This document shows, piece by piece, positions 53,759 to 64,000 of a DNA stretch of 64,000 nucleotides. The notes under the pieces were generated by a model. That model did not search any database and was not told the DNA's origin. It saw only the letters and a list, made by a program, of their open reading frames with translations. The position numbers and the translations under genes were made by a program. Position 1 is the stretch's first letter. Each line of letters starts with the position of its first letter. The stretch is from Bifidobacterium santillanense (GTDB lineage: Bacteria > Actinomycetota > Actinomycetes > Actinomycetales > Bifidobacteriaceae), in contig NZ_JAFEJS010000002.1 of NCBI RefSeq assembly GCF_018555385.1, positions 186,001-250,000 on the forward strand. The letters are read 5' to 3'.

Positions 53759-55261
53759 CTATTGCGCGGCGGCGTCCGTTCCCTGATTGTTCCGCTGGAT
53801 GTTGTCGAGGCCGTAGACCATGTCTCCGGGTTGGACGGGATCGAGCGCGCCGGCGAGCAGGGTATCGATGGTGACGAGGTGGTAGCCCTTGGCCTCGAGG
53901 CCCTTGACGATCTCGGGCAGCGCCTTGGCGGTGGCCGCGTTGCCGTCGTGCATCGCGACGATCGCGCCCGGAGCCGCATCGGAGACGACACGTTTGGCGA
54001 TCGTGGAGGCGGTGACCTTGCCGTCCCAGTCGCCCGAGTCGACGCTCCACATGATCATCGCCTGCCCGTTGTCCCTGGCGGCGGTGCGCAGCGCGTCGCT
54101 CCATGCGCCGTCCGGCGGGCGGAACAGGGTTACGGGCCTGCCGGACGCCCCGGCGATCACGTCGTCGGTGTCCTTGAACCATTTGGCGAGCTGGTCGGCA
54201 CCCATCGCGTGCATCTGCGTGTGACGCCACGAGATCGACCCGACCGAATGCCCTTCGGCGACCATGCGTTTGACGAGATCGACGTTGGAGCCGTTGACGA
54301 ACTGCCCCTGCAGGAAGAACGTGGCGGGGACCTTGGCCTTCGCGAGCGCGGCGAGCACCTTGGGCGTGCGCCGTTTGTCGGGGCCGTCGTCGAACGTGAG
54401 CGCCACACAGTCGGCGAAGTGGCAGTCGAGCGGCATCGCGGCGATGACCGCGTCCGTGGCCCGGGTCAGCGGGCCGGCCTGTGCGGCGACGGTCGCGGCG
54501 TCGGTGGTGGAGGTGGTGTCGAGCACGCGCTGGGCGGTGTCGATGGCCTGTTGGAGCGTGGCGCGCAGGGCGTCGTCGGCCTTGCCGTCGGAACGCGAGT
54601 AGGCGGTGCGCGCCTTGTCGAGGAGGGTCGTGAGGTTCGCGCGCGCGTCCCGTACGGTGAGCCCGTCGAGGATGCCCTCGAGGTTCTGCGCGTCATAGGG
54701 CATGGAGATCATGGCGGTCTCCATCTGGGTTTCGGAGCTGCCGTACCGGTCGGCCAGGTCGGTCAGTTCGGCGGTCGACATGCCGGCCGTGCAGTCGGCG
54801 GCGGCGAGCGCGGCGAAGTCGATGCCGGAGGTGCCGTTGACCTTCTGCTGCAGCCGTGCGCGGGTCTCGCTGGCGTCGAATCCCTTGGTCTTCTCGAGCA
54901 GCGTCTTCGACTTGGCGAGGGTCGGGGTGAACGTCGTGGCGGTCTCCGTGTACGTGCGGCGCGATGAGCGGCATGAGGCGAGCGCGGTCTCGTGCGCCTG
55001 CCGGCGCGAGTCGAGCACCGAGCGCGCGACCGTCCATCCGGCGAACACCAGTCCGGCCGCGAACAGCGCGATCACCGCGGCGACGATCGGCTTTACGGCG
55101 CGACGACGGCCGCGGGCGGGTCCGTGGCCATGACGTTCCCCGTCGATGCCGCCGCCGTCCCCGGTCAATCCGTCCAGCAGCGTCGGATCGTCGATGGCGT
55201 CGACGTCACCGCCGTAATGTTCGTCGCCGTCGCCGTCCCGTTCCATCGGATTCCCCGTCAT
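53759..55261 (-). CDS. Membrane-anchored polysaccharide deacetylase (NodB domain), one zinc ligand replaced
   Basis: 500 residues: acidic cytoplasmic N-terminus, one membrane segment (about 58-80), a helical extracellular region (about 85-275), then a NodB domain. Motif 1 is LTFDDGP, motif 3 FRPPDGAW, motif 4 WSVDSGDWDG, motif 5 IVAMHDG. Motif 2, normally HTxxH, reads ISWRH, so the first metal His is missing. Cell-wall glycan deacetylation is the family role, but activity is uncertain with this change. GGAAGGATGGGG precedes the ATG at 55261; an ATG at 55246 is possible. Confidence 0.85.
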   Translation of the reverse strand: MTGNPMERDGDGDEHYGGDVDAIDDPTLLDGLTGDGGGIDGERHGHGPARGRRRAVKPIVAAVIALFAAGLVFAGWTVARSVLDSRRQAHETALASCRSSRRTYTETATTFTPTLAKSKTLLEKTKGFDASETRARLQQKVNGTSGIDFAALAAADCTAGMSTAELTDLADRYGSSETQMETAMISMPYDAQNLEGILDGLTVRDARANLTTLLDKARTAYSRSDGKADDALRATLQQAIDTAQRVLDTTSTTDAATVAAQAGPLTRATDAVIAAMPLDCHFADCVALTFDDGPDKRRTPKVLAALAKAKVPATFFLQGQFVNGSNVDLVKRMVAEGHSVGSISWRHTQMHAMGADQLAKWFKDTDDVIAGASGRPVTLFRPPDGAWSDALRTAARDNGQAMIMWSVDSGDWDGKVTASTIAKRVVSDAAPGAIVAMHDGNAATAKALPEIVKGLEAKGYHLVTIDTLLAGALDPVQPGDMVYGLDNIQRNNQGTDAAAQ

Positions 55262-55401
55262 GACGCCCCATCCTTCCGTTTCGGTCGCATCCCCACGCCG
55301 ATGCGGCGGTCTCCACTCCTCCAGCCTAGTTCATCGCTCCCGTCCGGCGGATCCCCCGGCTTTCGCCGTCGATGAACGTCGGCCGGCACGACGATCGGCG
55401 C

Positions 55402-56817
55402 TCAGAACAGCGCGGTCTGGGCGAACTCGTCGTCGGGATCGCCCGCGGGGAACGAGAGCGACGGTTTGAACGCGGAGGCGCCGTCGCGCGCCAGCTGGTC
55501 GCTTGCGGCGGCGGACGCCTCGCGCAGGTCGCCGTCGAGCATGACCGCGTCGGGCGAGACGAGGAACATGCGGTTGTTGACGCCCTCCAGGTAGAGGCCG
55601 TCGAGCGATTCGACGCGCGAGAGCGCCACGTAGCCCATGCCGGGCGCGAACGTGCGCCTCAGGTCCATGACGGCGCGGTCGAGCGTCATGCCCTGCGACT
55701 TGTGGATGGTGATGCCCCACGCGCAGCGCAGCGGCACCTGCGCGACGGACGCGAGCACCTCGTCGCCGTCCATCATCTCCCACGTGGCCGGCTTCATCGT
55801 GACGATGTTGCCGTTCTCGAACTCGACGATCGGCCATCCGCCCTTGCTCTCGGCCGCGAAGGCGCGCACGGTGCCGAGCGAGCCGTTGACGAACTGCCGG
55901 TCCGCGTCGTTGCGCAGCGCCATGACGGCCGCGCCCTCCTTGAGCACGAGGCGTTCGGGGGCGAGCATGTTGCGCTTGAGGCGTTCGACGAGGTTCGCCG
56001 GCCCCGCCTGCTCGGCGTGGAACTCGTGCGGGTCGGTCTCGATGCGCGCGAGCCGCGCGTCGTTGAGGTCGTCGGCCTGGCGGTTGACGGGGAACAGGTG
56101 GACCGCGACCTCGTCCCCGGCCGGTTCGACGCCGAGGCGCGTGACGAGGACGTCGCGGTCGGCGTCGCTCACGCGCCCCTCGCGGATGTCGGTGAGCACG
56201 GTGAGCAGCCTGCCGTCGTCCTGGCGGTGTTGTTCGGTCAGATAGCACACGACCGGGTCGAGCTCCGCCCAGACGAGCGACTCGGTGACGAACCCCTCCG
56301 GGTTGAGGCCGGCACGCGCGTAGCGTTCGCGCGAGGCGGTGAATTCGGCGCTGGGCGGCAGCACGTCGCGGTTGCGTCCGGAGACGGACACCGGCGGCAG
56401 CTGGAAGAAGTCGCCGGAGAGGACGACCTGCAGGCCGCCGAACGGGCGCGGGTCGCGCCGCACGGCCCGGCACACCTGGTCGACCATGTCGAACAGCCAG
56501 GCGTGCAGCATCGACACCTCGTCGATGACGAGCACGTCGGCGGCCTGGATGCGGCGGCGACGGCGGGTTTTGATGGTCTTGAGCAGGTTCGGCGTGAGCA
56601 CGTTCGCCAGCCCGACGCCGCTCCACGAGTGGATGGTCTGGCCGTCGATGTGCGTGGAGGCGATGCCGGTGGACGCGGTGACGGCCACGTCGGCGCCATC
56701 GGCGCGCGCCTGCCGGATGAACTCGTTCAACGCGTACGTCTTGCCCGCACCGGGCGCGCCCGTCAGGAACACGTTCGCGCCGGCGTTCAGGATCGCCAAA
56801 GCCTCGCTCTGCCTCAT
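55402..56817 (-). CDS. PIF1-family superfamily 1B DNA helicase
   Basis: 471 residues. Walker A TGAPGAGKT (19-27), then TASTGIAS, IDEVSML, GDFFQLPPV, HRQDD and the late TIHKSQGMTLD and YVALSRVESLDGLYL motifs give a full Pif1 core of 5'-3' helicases acting on forked or G-rich DNA. The ATG at 56817 is 11 bp after the stop of the HAD gene, with GTAGGAAGCGGG between, so they form a two-gene unit. An earlier in-frame start would run antisense-free but through the HAD gene and is rejected. Confidence 0.92.
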   Translation of the reverse strand: MRQSEALAILNAGANVFLTGAPGAGKTYALNEFIRQARADGADVAVTASTGIASTHIDGQTIHSWSGVGLANVLTPNLLKTIKTRRRRRIQAADVLVIDEVSMLHAWLFDMVDQVCRAVRRDPRPFGGLQVVLSGDFFQLPPVSVSGRNRDVLPPSAEFTASRERYARAGLNPEGFVTESLVWAELDPVVCYLTEQHRQDDGRLLTVLTDIREGRVSDADRDVLVTRLGVEPAGDEVAVHLFPVNRQADDLNDARLARIETDPHEFHAEQAGPANLVERLKRNMLAPERLVLKEGAAVMALRNDADRQFVNGSLGTVRAFAAESKGGWPIVEFENGNIVTMKPATWEMMDGDEVLASVAQVPLRCAWGITIHKSQGMTLDRAVMDLRRTFAPGMGYVALSRVESLDGLYLEGVNNRMFLVSPDAVMLDGDLREASAAASDQLARDGASAFKPSLSFPAGDPDDEFAQTALF

Positions 56818-56828
56818 CGACCCGCTTC

Positions 56829-57692
56829 CTACTCGCCGATCAGCCGGCGCACGGCCGTGATGACGCCGTGCTCGGTGTTGGCCGGGGCGATCCAGTGCGC
56901 CGCGGCCTTGAGGTCGTCGTGCGCGTTGGCCATCGCGAACGACCATTCGCCGGCCTCGAGCATCTCGAGGTCGTTGAGGTAGTCGCCGAACACCGCGGTC
57001 TGCGCCGGGGTGACGCCGAGATGGCGCTGCAGCGCGACGACGCCCTGGCGCTTGTTCGTGTCCAGGTCCATGATGTCGACCCAGTGGGCGCCGGAGACGA
57101 CGACCGCATGCTCGCGCGCCACGTCGCCGAGCAGGTCGCCGGCCATCGACTCGGCGTCGCCGAAGTCGAAGATCGCGAGCTTGAGGACCGTCTCGCCGGG
57201 CGTGCCGAGGATCTCGTGCAGGTCGTCGACGATCTTCATCGCCTTGTAGTACTTCGCGCACTCGTCGACGAACGGCTGGTCCGTGCGCTGGATGTACGCG
57301 GTCTTGAGTCCGCACACGACCAGGCCGATGTCGTGAGATCCGGCCTCGACGGCGCGGTCTACGATGTCGATGAGGTCGCGCGTGAGGTCCCAGCCGACGC
57401 CGTGTACGTCGACGATCTCGCCGTCGGCGACCACGACGTTGCCGTTCTCGGCGACGAACGACATGGCCTTGCCGTCAGCGGCTTCGGTCTCGAACATCGA
57501 GCGGAGCGTGGCGAGCTGGCGGCCGGACGCGGGCACGAACTCGACGCCGCGCGTCCTGAGGTCGGCCAGCAGCGGCCAGAAGTCGTCGGGGATGCGGCTC
57601 TCGCCGTCGAGCAGTGTGCCGTCCATGTCCGCCACGACGAGGCGGATGTCGTGCGGCCCCCGGGAGATGGCGGTCCAGTCCTTTGCGGTCAT
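56829..57692 (-). CDS. Cof-type HAD-IIB hydrolase
   Basis: 287 residues. HAD motif I ADMDGTLLD (about 20-28), motif II PASGRQ, a C2 cap, motif III Lys in KRQGV and motif IV GDYLNDLEML. These enzymes dephosphorylate sugar phosphates or flavin phosphates in the cytosol. ATG at 57692 with GAGAGG 8 nt upstream. A palindrome GAGAACCGTTCTC lies 20-40 bp upstream and may be an operator. First gene of the unit with the Pif1-like helicase. Confidence 0.9.
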   Translation of the reverse strand: MTAKDWTAISRGPHDIRLVVADMDGTLLDGESRIPDDFWPLLADLRTRGVEFVPASGRQLATLRSMFETEAADGKAMSFVAENGNVVVADGEIVDVHGVGWDLTRDLIDIVDRAVEAGSHDIGLVVCGLKTAYIQRTDQPFVDECAKYYKAMKIVDDLHEILGTPGETVLKLAIFDFGDAESMAGDLLGDVAREHAVVVSGAHWVDIMDLDTNKRQGVVALQRHLGVTPAQTAVFGDYLNDLEMLEAGEWSFAMANAHDDLKAAAHWIAPANTEHGVITAVRRLIGE

Positions 57693-57708
57693 GTTGCTTA
57701 CCTCTCTG

Positions 57709-57875
57709 TTGCGCAGAGAACCGTTCTCATTACGAAACGTGCGCACCATACGCACACGACCTCACAAACCGAACATCGACGGTTTCGGCGTGTTTCCGGC
57801 GATTTCGCCGATTTCCGTGTTCGATTCCGAAGGCCGGGGGCTCACACGTTTGTTATTGAGAACGGTTCTCTGCAA
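57709..57875. repeat. Pair of inverted 31-33-bp sites flanking the HAD promoter region
   Basis: The left site (57709-57741) and right site (57845-57875) are near-identical in opposite orientation, each centred on GAGAACCGTTCTC or its reverse. Between them lie 103 bp with a small CGGCGAAATCGCCG-type hairpin. One site is next to the orn stop, the other next to the HAD start. Confidence 0.65.
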
Positions 57876-57883
57876 GCGATCGA

Positions 57884-58531
57884 TTACCTGTTGATGCTGG
57901 TCGCGACGATCTCATCGCGGATGCGCGCGGCCTCGGCCGCATCGGGGCCGGGGGCCGGCGCCATGACGGCCGCGCGGTAGTAGCGCAGCTCGTCGAGCGA
58001 CTCGATGATGTCGGCGAGCGCACGGTGGCCGCCGTTCTTCGGCGGGCGGTTCTCGTACACGGCCGGGTACCAGCGGCGGGCGAGCTCCTTGAACGTGCTC
58101 ACGTCGATGCTGCGGTAGTGCAGGTGGCTCATGAGGTTCGGCATGTAGTGGTCGAGGAACTTCTTGTCCGAGCCGATGGTGTTGCCGGCAAGCAGCGGCT
58201 TGACGCCGTCCGGGGTGAAGCGGAGCACGTACTCGGTGACCTTCCTCTCGGCCTCCTCGAGGCTCAGTCCGTGCTCCCACTCGTTGATCAGGCCGGAGCG
58301 GGTGTGCATCTGGCGCACGAAGTCGTTCATGTGCGCCACGGCCTTGTCGCTCGGCTTGATGACGTAGTCGACGCCCTCGTCCAGCACGTTCAGGTCGAAG
58401 TCGGTGGGCACGACGGACACCTCGACGAGCTCGTCGCCGCCGAAAATGTCGAGTCCGGTCATCTCGCAGTCGATCCAGATGAGGCGGGATCCCTCCGCCG
58501 TGTAGGTTTCGGCGTCATGCGCATCCACCAT
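57884..58531 (-). CDS. orn: Oligoribonuclease
   Basis: Degrades 2-5 nt RNA fragments (and pGpG) to mononucleotides. 215 residues with DEDDh residues: [10 protein letters not shown] (about 18-27), the middle [16 protein letters not shown] and [11 protein letters not shown]. Length is slightly above the usual 180-200. ATG at 58531 has AAGAGGAAC upstream. Divergent from the alpha-glucosidase gene; the 272-bp gap between them is GC-rich next to orn and then holds the operator-like sites at 58690-58736. Confidence 0.95.
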   Translation of the reverse strand: MVDAHDAETYTAEGSRLIWIDCEMTGLDIFGGDELVEVSVVPTDFDLNVLDEGVDYVIKPSDKAVAHMNDFVRQMHTRSGLINEWEHGLSLEEAERKVTEYVLRFTPDGVKPLLAGNTIGSDKKFLDHYMPNLMSHLHYRSIDVSTFKELARRWYPAVYENRPPKNGGHRALADIIESLDELRYYRAAVMAPAPGPDAAEAARIRDEIVATSINR

Positions 58532-58689
58532 GTCGTTCCTCTTTTCCGTGGGTTTCAAGAACAGTTCAGACTATAGCGCGGCACCTACAACACCTCGACG
58601 GGCGTGCGCATCCGGGGCCGCCGGCCGTGCCGGACGCGCGGACCGCGGCCCCGGCCGACCGGGCGCGTCGCGGTCGCGGCTACGGGTAA

Positions 58690-58736
58690 TGCAAGCGTTA
58701 TCATTCGAGTAACGCAAAGCATTGCAAGCGTCGCAA
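58690..58736 (+). promoter_or_regulatory. Two LacI-type operator-like sites before the alpha-glucosidase gene
   Basis: TGCAAGCGTTATCA (58690-58703) and TTGCAAGCGTCGCAA (58722-58736) repeat the TGCAAGCG core 33 bp apart, three helical turns. The second is an imperfect palindrome. This is the look of MalR/LacI-family sites, which often control alpha-glucosidase genes. Confidence 0.55.
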
Positions 58737-58803
58737 CCAGCAATTCGTCGTTTGTATGCAACCGTCATCATCCCGACGATTCACGATGCAAGGAGGAACG
58801 GAC

Positions 58804-60582
58804 ATGACCGACGCAACCGATCCCGCGCTGTGGTGGAAGCAGGCCGCCGTCTACCAGATCTACCCGCGCAGCTTCAAGGACACCACCGGCTCCGGCCTGG
58901 GCGACCTCGCCGGCGTGACCGAGAAGATGGACTATCTGGCCGAACTCGGCATCGACGCGATCTGGCTCAATCCGTTCTACCCCTCGCAGCTCGCCGACGG
59001 CGGCTACGACGTGGACGACTACCGCGCCGTCGACCCGAAGCTCGGCACGATGGACGACTTCGACGCCCTCGCCGGGGCGGCGCACGAGCGCGACATCAAG
59101 ATCGTCGTGGACGTGGTCCCGAACCACAGCTCCAACCGCCACCGCTGGTTCAGGGCCGCCCTCGCCGCCGGCCCCGGCTCGCCCGAACGCGACCGCTACA
59201 TCTTCCGCGACGGCAGGGGCCCGAACGGCGACCTGCCGCCGACCAACTGGGAGAACCACTTCGGCGGCCCCGCATGGACCCGCGTGCCCGACGGCCAGTG
59301 GTACCTGCACATGTTCACCGTCGAGCAGCCCGACTTCAACTGGAAGAACCCGGACGTGCACGAGGAGTTCCTCGAGACCTTCCGCTTCTGGCTCGACCAC
59401 GGCGCCGACGGCTTCCGCATCGACGTGGCGCAGGGTCTCGCCAAGGATCTCGAGCGCGACGACCTCGACGACTACCACGTGTGGGCCGACAACTTCATGC
59501 CCGACGACGGCTCGCATCCGGTGCTCGACCGCAACGAGTCCCACGAGATCTTCAGGGAGTGGCGCCGCGAGGTGTTCGACAAACACGAGCCGCCGGCGTT
59601 CGCCGTGGCCGAGGCATGGGTGAACCCCAAGCGCCTCAAGCTGTATGCCTCCCCCGAGGAGATGGGACAGACCTTCAACTTCGAGTTCGCGAAGATGGAT
59701 TGGATCCGCGACGACTTCCACCGCGCCATCGAGCAGGGCCTCGCCACCGCCCGCGACTCCGGCTCGTCGGCCACGTGGGTGATGAGCAACCACGACGTGG
59801 TCCGCCACGCCAGCCGCTACGCCCTGCCGCAGGTGAGGACGCCCAACTACCATCAGCTGGCGCTCGACTGGCTGCTGCGCTCCGCCGGCCCCTCCACCTA
59901 CGTCGAGGACCGCGAGCTCGGCACCCGCCGCGCCCGCGCCGCCGCCCTCATGGAGCTGGCGCTGCCCGGCTCCGCCTACATCTATCAGGGCGAGGAGCTC
60001 GGCCTGTTCGAAGTGGCGGACATCCCGTGGGATCGCCTCGAGGATCCGGAGGCGTTCCACACCGTCCGCGAGGCCAGCACGAAGGGCCGCGACGGCTGCC
60101 GCGTGCCGCTGCCGTGGACGGCCGCCGACGCGCCCGCGCTCGCCTGTGAGGACGACGAGTTCGGCACCGGCGGATCCTTCGGCTTCTCCCCCAGGACCAA
60201 GGCCGACGGCACCCCGAGCGAGGAGCCGCATCTGCCGCAGCCCAAGTGGTTCAAGGACATGGCCGTCGACGTCGAGGACGCCGACCCCGATTCGACGCTC
60301 AACCTGTACCGTCGCGCCCTCGCGATCCGCAGGGAGTACCGCAATCAGGACATCGACGTCGAGTGGCTCCCCGAGGACCGACCCTCGGACCTGCACGACG
60401 GCACCAACGGCTATCCGGGCGGCGTGATCGCCTACCGCCGCTCCAACGGCTGGGCCTCGATCACCAACTTCGGCGCCGAACCGGTCGCCCTGCCCGACGG
60501 CGAGCTGCTGCTCACGTCCGCCCCGCTGACCGCCGACGGGCGTCTGCCGCAGGACGTGACCGCCTGGATCAGGCTCGACTGA
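58804..60582 (+). CDS. GH13 alpha-glucosidase (AglA/AglB-like)
   Basis: Releases glucose from short alpha-glucosides in the cytosol. 592 residues with GH13 regions: DVVPNHSS (region I), GFRIDVAQG with the nucleophile Asp (II), FAVAEAW with the acid/base Glu (III), VMSNHDVVRH (IV). The opening WWKQAAVYQIYPRSFKD is typical of GH13 subfamily 30/31 enzymes. AAGGAGG lies 7 nt before the ATG. No signal peptide. Followed by a terminator, so monocistronic; the sugar importer must be elsewhere. Confidence 0.94.
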   Translation: MTDATDPALWWKQAAVYQIYPRSFKDTTGSGLGDLAGVTEKMDYLAELGIDAIWLNPFYPSQLADGGYDVDDYRAVDPKLGTMDDFDALAGAAHERDIKIVVDVVPNHSSNRHRWFRAALAAGPGSPERDRYIFRDGRGPNGDLPPTNWENHFGGPAWTRVPDGQWYLHMFTVEQPDFNWKNPDVHEEFLETFRFWLDHGADGFRIDVAQGLAKDLERDDLDDYHVWADNFMPDDGSHPVLDRNESHEIFREWRREVFDKHEPPAFAVAEAWVNPKRLKLYASPEEMGQTFNFEFAKMDWIRDDFHRAIEQGLATARDSGSSATWVMSNHDVVRHASRYALPQVRTPNYHQLALDWLLRSAGPSTYVEDRELGTRRARAAALMELALPGSAYIYQGEELGLFEVADIPWDRLEDPEAFHTVREASTKGRDGCRVPLPWTAADAPALACEDDEFGTGGSFGFSPRTKADGTPSEEPHLPQPKWFKDMAVDVEDADPDSTLNLYRRALAIRREYRNQDIDVEWLPEDRPSDLHDGTNGYPGGVIAYRRSNGWASITNFGAEPVALPDGELLLTSAPLTADGRLPQDVTAWIRLD

Positions 60583-60610
60583 TCCGACGCACCGTACCCC
60601 TCATACGACA

Positions 60611-60634
60611 GAAGGCTCCCCGCGGGGAGCCTTC
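60611..60634 (+). terminator. Terminator of the alpha-glucosidase gene
   Basis: GAAGGCTCCCC (60611-60621) pairs with GGGGAGCCTTC (60624-60634) around a 2-nt gap (real loop slightly larger); TTCATGTT follows. It may also stop guaB, which converges here. Confidence 0.75.
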
Positions 60635-60697
60635 TTCATGTTCCGATGCCGACGAAGCGGATCGGCCGATCACGGGACCGGCCGATCACGCGGCGGA

Positions 60698-62293
<1,596 letters not shown>

Positions 62294-62360
62294 CTATGTG
62301 CGTCGCGAACGGCCGTTTCCCAAGCGTTCGCCCGCCGTTCCGCCCGCGTTCATCCCACCG

Positions 62361-62396
62361 GCCGGCCGGCTCGCGCGATCCCGGATCCCGGCCGGC
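62361..62396 (-). terminator. GC hairpin after the WecA/MraY-family gene
   Basis: GCCGGCCGG (62361-62369) pairs with CCGGCCGGC (62388-62396), 5 bp past the stop on the minus strand, without a U-run. Confidence 0.5.
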
Positions 62397-62401
62397 GCCG
62401 G

Positions 62402-63532
62402 TCAGCCGCGCACGTGCTTGGCGCCCTCGTTCTCCGCGCGGATCTCCGGGATGCGGTGCTTGAGGTACGGGTACATCGTGATCACGGCGAGCACCGCGCC
62501 GACGAGCGCCATGCCGATGAACACCTGCCAGGCCTTGAAGAACAGGATCATGAGCGATCCGAAGGCGATCAGCGCGGCCCACGCCCACAGGATCGCGACG
62601 GCGCCCTGCACGGTGTGCCCGATCCTGAGCATGCGGTGGTGCAGGTGCATGCGGTCCGGATGCATCGGCGACTGCCCCTTGGCGAGGCGCCGGGTGATCG
62701 CCAGGCACATGTCGAGCACCGGCAGGAACAGCACGAGGATCGGCAGCAGGATCGGCATGAAGACCGGCAGATACACGCTGGTGTGCACGGATGCCGGGTC
62801 GATGCGTCCGGTCATGACGATCGACGCGCAGGTGATGAGGTAGCCGAGCAGCATCGAGCCGGAGTCGCCCATGAACAGCTTCGCCGGATGCCAGTTGTGC
62901 AGGATGAACCCGACGCAGATGCCGACGAGCGCCACGTCGATGAGCGTGGCCATCGAGGCGTACGAGGGCGACGTGCGCGCGAGGATATAGGAGTAGATCG
63001 CGAAGGCGATGCCGCCGATCGCGACGATGCCGGAGGCCAGGCCGTCAAGGCCGTCGACGAAGTTGACGGCGTTGATCGACGCGACGATGAGGAACGCGGT
63101 GATCGTGATCGAGATGCTCGGGCTCGCGGTGACGAGCGAGCCGAGCGGCAGCGAGATGATCTGCAGGCCGCCCCACGCGACGAACACGGCGGTCAGGAGC
63201 TGTCCGGACATCTTGAGCATCCAGTCGAGGTCCCACAGATCGTCGGCCATGCCGATCAGGCAGATCATGATCGCGCCGAGCAGCACGACCCACGCCTGAC
63301 GCGTGGTCTCGAACAGCCCCTGGATGAACGGGATGCGGCTGGCGAACAGCATCGCGACGGCGAAGCCGAGCATCATGCCGAGGCCTCCCATGCGCGGGGT
63401 GGGGATGGTGTGCACGTCGCGCGCGCGGACCTCGCCGACGGCGCCGATCTCGATGGCGACGTGCCGGATCAGCGGTGTGAGCAGGTAGGTGGCGCCGCCG
63501 GCGATGGCGGCGACGAACAGGTAGATCCTCAT
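62402..63532 (-). CDS. WecA/MraY-family undecaprenyl-phosphate sugar-1-phosphate transferase
   Basis: 376 residues with about eleven membrane segments. Catalytic motifs: GMADDLWDLDW (DDxxD type), NAVNFVDGLDGLASG and the KLFMGDSGSMLLGY loop, then the His-rich HPDRMHLHHRMLRIG, which is typical of WecA/TagO rather than MraY. It should start synthesis of a lipid-linked glycan such as a teichoic acid or polysaccharide. ATG overlaps the upstream Sua5-like stop by 4 bp (ATGA), so translation is coupled. Confidence 0.93.
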   Translation of the reverse strand: MRIYLFVAAIAGGATYLLTPLIRHVAIEIGAVGEVRARDVHTIPTPRMGGLGMMLGFAVAMLFASRIPFIQGLFETTRQAWVVLLGAIMICLIGMADDLWDLDWMLKMSGQLLTAVFVAWGGLQIISLPLGSLVTASPSISITITAFLIVASINAVNFVDGLDGLASGIVAIGGIAFAIYSYILARTSPSYASMATLIDVALVGICVGFILHNWHPAKLFMGDSGSMLLGYLITCASIVMTGRIDPASVHTSVYLPVFMPILLPILVLFLPVLDMCLAITRRLAKGQSPMHPDRMHLHHRMLRIGHTVQGAVAILWAWAALIAFGSLMILFFKAWQVFIGMALVGAVLAVITMYPYLKHRIPEIRAENEGAKHVRG

Positions 63533-64000
63533 GCGCCCAGTCCCCCTCCGTTCATGTGCAGGGCGCGGCGGATCGTCGTCTGCGGGATCACGCCCTCCCT
63601 CAGGATCCTGATGCCGTCGCGCTCGTGCGGATCGGCGGCGACGACGGTGCTGGAGACGTGACCGGGCGTGCTGCCGCCGTCCAGATACAGCGGGACGGCG
63701 TCGCCGAACGCCTCGACGGCCTCGTACACGCTCTGCGCGCTTTCGTCGCCGGACCGGTTCGCGCTGGACGCGGCGAGCGGGCCGAGCGCGCGCAGGACCT
63801 TGAGGCACAGGACCGAGTTGGGCACGCGGATGCCCTGCGTGCCGTCCACGGCGAGGGTCCTCAGGGTGCATCCCTCCCCCGCCACGGCGATCGGCGAGAA
63901 CGCGCCGGGCATGAACTGCGCGGCGAGCCTGTTGAGCGGCGCCGGCAGTTCGATGCCCAGCCCGTCGATCTGGTCGACGTCGGCGAGCAGCACCTGCAGC
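63529..64000 (-). CDS. Threonylcarbamoyl-AMP synthase (Sua5/YrdC/TsaC family), C-terminal part, cut by window edge
   Basis: Makes threonylcarbamoyl-AMP for the t6A modification of ANN-decoding tRNAs. The visible 157 residues have the YrdC-domain strings FMPGAFSPIAV, GIRVPN and LAASSANRSGDESAQS, with a short tail after the domain, so it is the YrdC/YwlC form or a Sua5 with a reduced C-terminus. The N-terminus lies beyond base 64000. It is followed, with a 4-bp overlap, by the WecA-like gene, an order common in actinobacteria. Confidence 0.9.
   Translation of the reverse strand, partial: LQVLLADVDQIDGLGIELPAPLNRLAAQFMPGAFSPIAVAGEGCTLRTLAVDGTQGIRVPNSVLCLKVLRALGPLAASSANRSGDESAQSVYEAVEAFGDAVPLYLDGGSTPGHVSSTVVAADPHERDGIRILREGVIPQTTIRRALHMNGGGLGA

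Overview
The window looks like a chromosomal segment of a high-GC actinobacterium, most probably a Bifidobacterium or close relative. The evidence is an IleRS with a KMSKH loop, an actinobacterial ultrashort ileS T-box, a BglF-type PTS with a GH1 enzyme, a GH13 alpha-glucosidase, the AmmeMemoRadiSam genes, a DUF3107 protein, and many leaderless start codons 6-8 nt after a -10 box. No rRNA, tRNA or transposase gene was seen.

Layout. 1-2340: the 5' part of a type I-E cas3 preceded by a Fic-domain gene, with a one-spacer CRISPR-like mini-array just upstream. 2382-16 kb: housekeeping (ileS with T-box, a UvrD-like helicase, an APH-fold protein without catalytic residues, PHP and VKOR-family proteins, dapF, murI, patatin, SPFH protein) and a 2-hydroxyacid dehydrogenase up to 17.1 kb. 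17.2-23.7 kb: a beta-glucoside island (GH1, PTS IIBCA, RpiR regulator) and an AbiEi/DUF559-like gene, separated by three copies of a triple-palindrome repeat. 23.7-40.1 kb: a large minus-strand sulfur/thiol-related island holding two Cys/Met-metabolism PLP enzymes, an M20 amidohydrolase, an amino-acid ABC transporter (one ATPase, one permease, three lipoprotein binding proteins) and five paralogous thioredoxin/GST-fold proteins of the glutathionyl-hydroquinone reductase type, one fused to a GNAT acetyltransferase. 40.2-64 kb: mostly housekeeping (esterase, TetM-like GTPase, DnaQ-like exonuclease, pepO, ssb paralogue, proS, AmmeMemoRadiSam pair, polysaccharide deacetylase, Pif1-like helicase, HAD phosphatase, orn, alpha-glucosidase, guaB, WecA/MraY-family transferase, Sua5/YrdC).

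Two systems stand out. First, the mini-array spacer matches 15 of the first 18 positions of a site starting exactly at the -35 box of the fic-cas3 promoter, preceded by AAG. Two of the three mismatches fall at positions 6 and 12, which type I-E guides do not pair. This is the layout expected of a CreR/CreA-like regulatory guide that lets Cascade repress its own operon, here one that also carries a Fic enzyme. Second, the 26-38 kb island repeatedly pairs a binding protein or transporter part with a GST-like enzyme whose active site reads CGWNRR rather than CPWAHR, suggesting import and reductive processing of a sulfur conjugate. The substrate is not known from sequence.

Start codons were chosen by Shine-Dalgarno position, family alignment and overlap with neighbours. 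Functions rest on motif recognition only.
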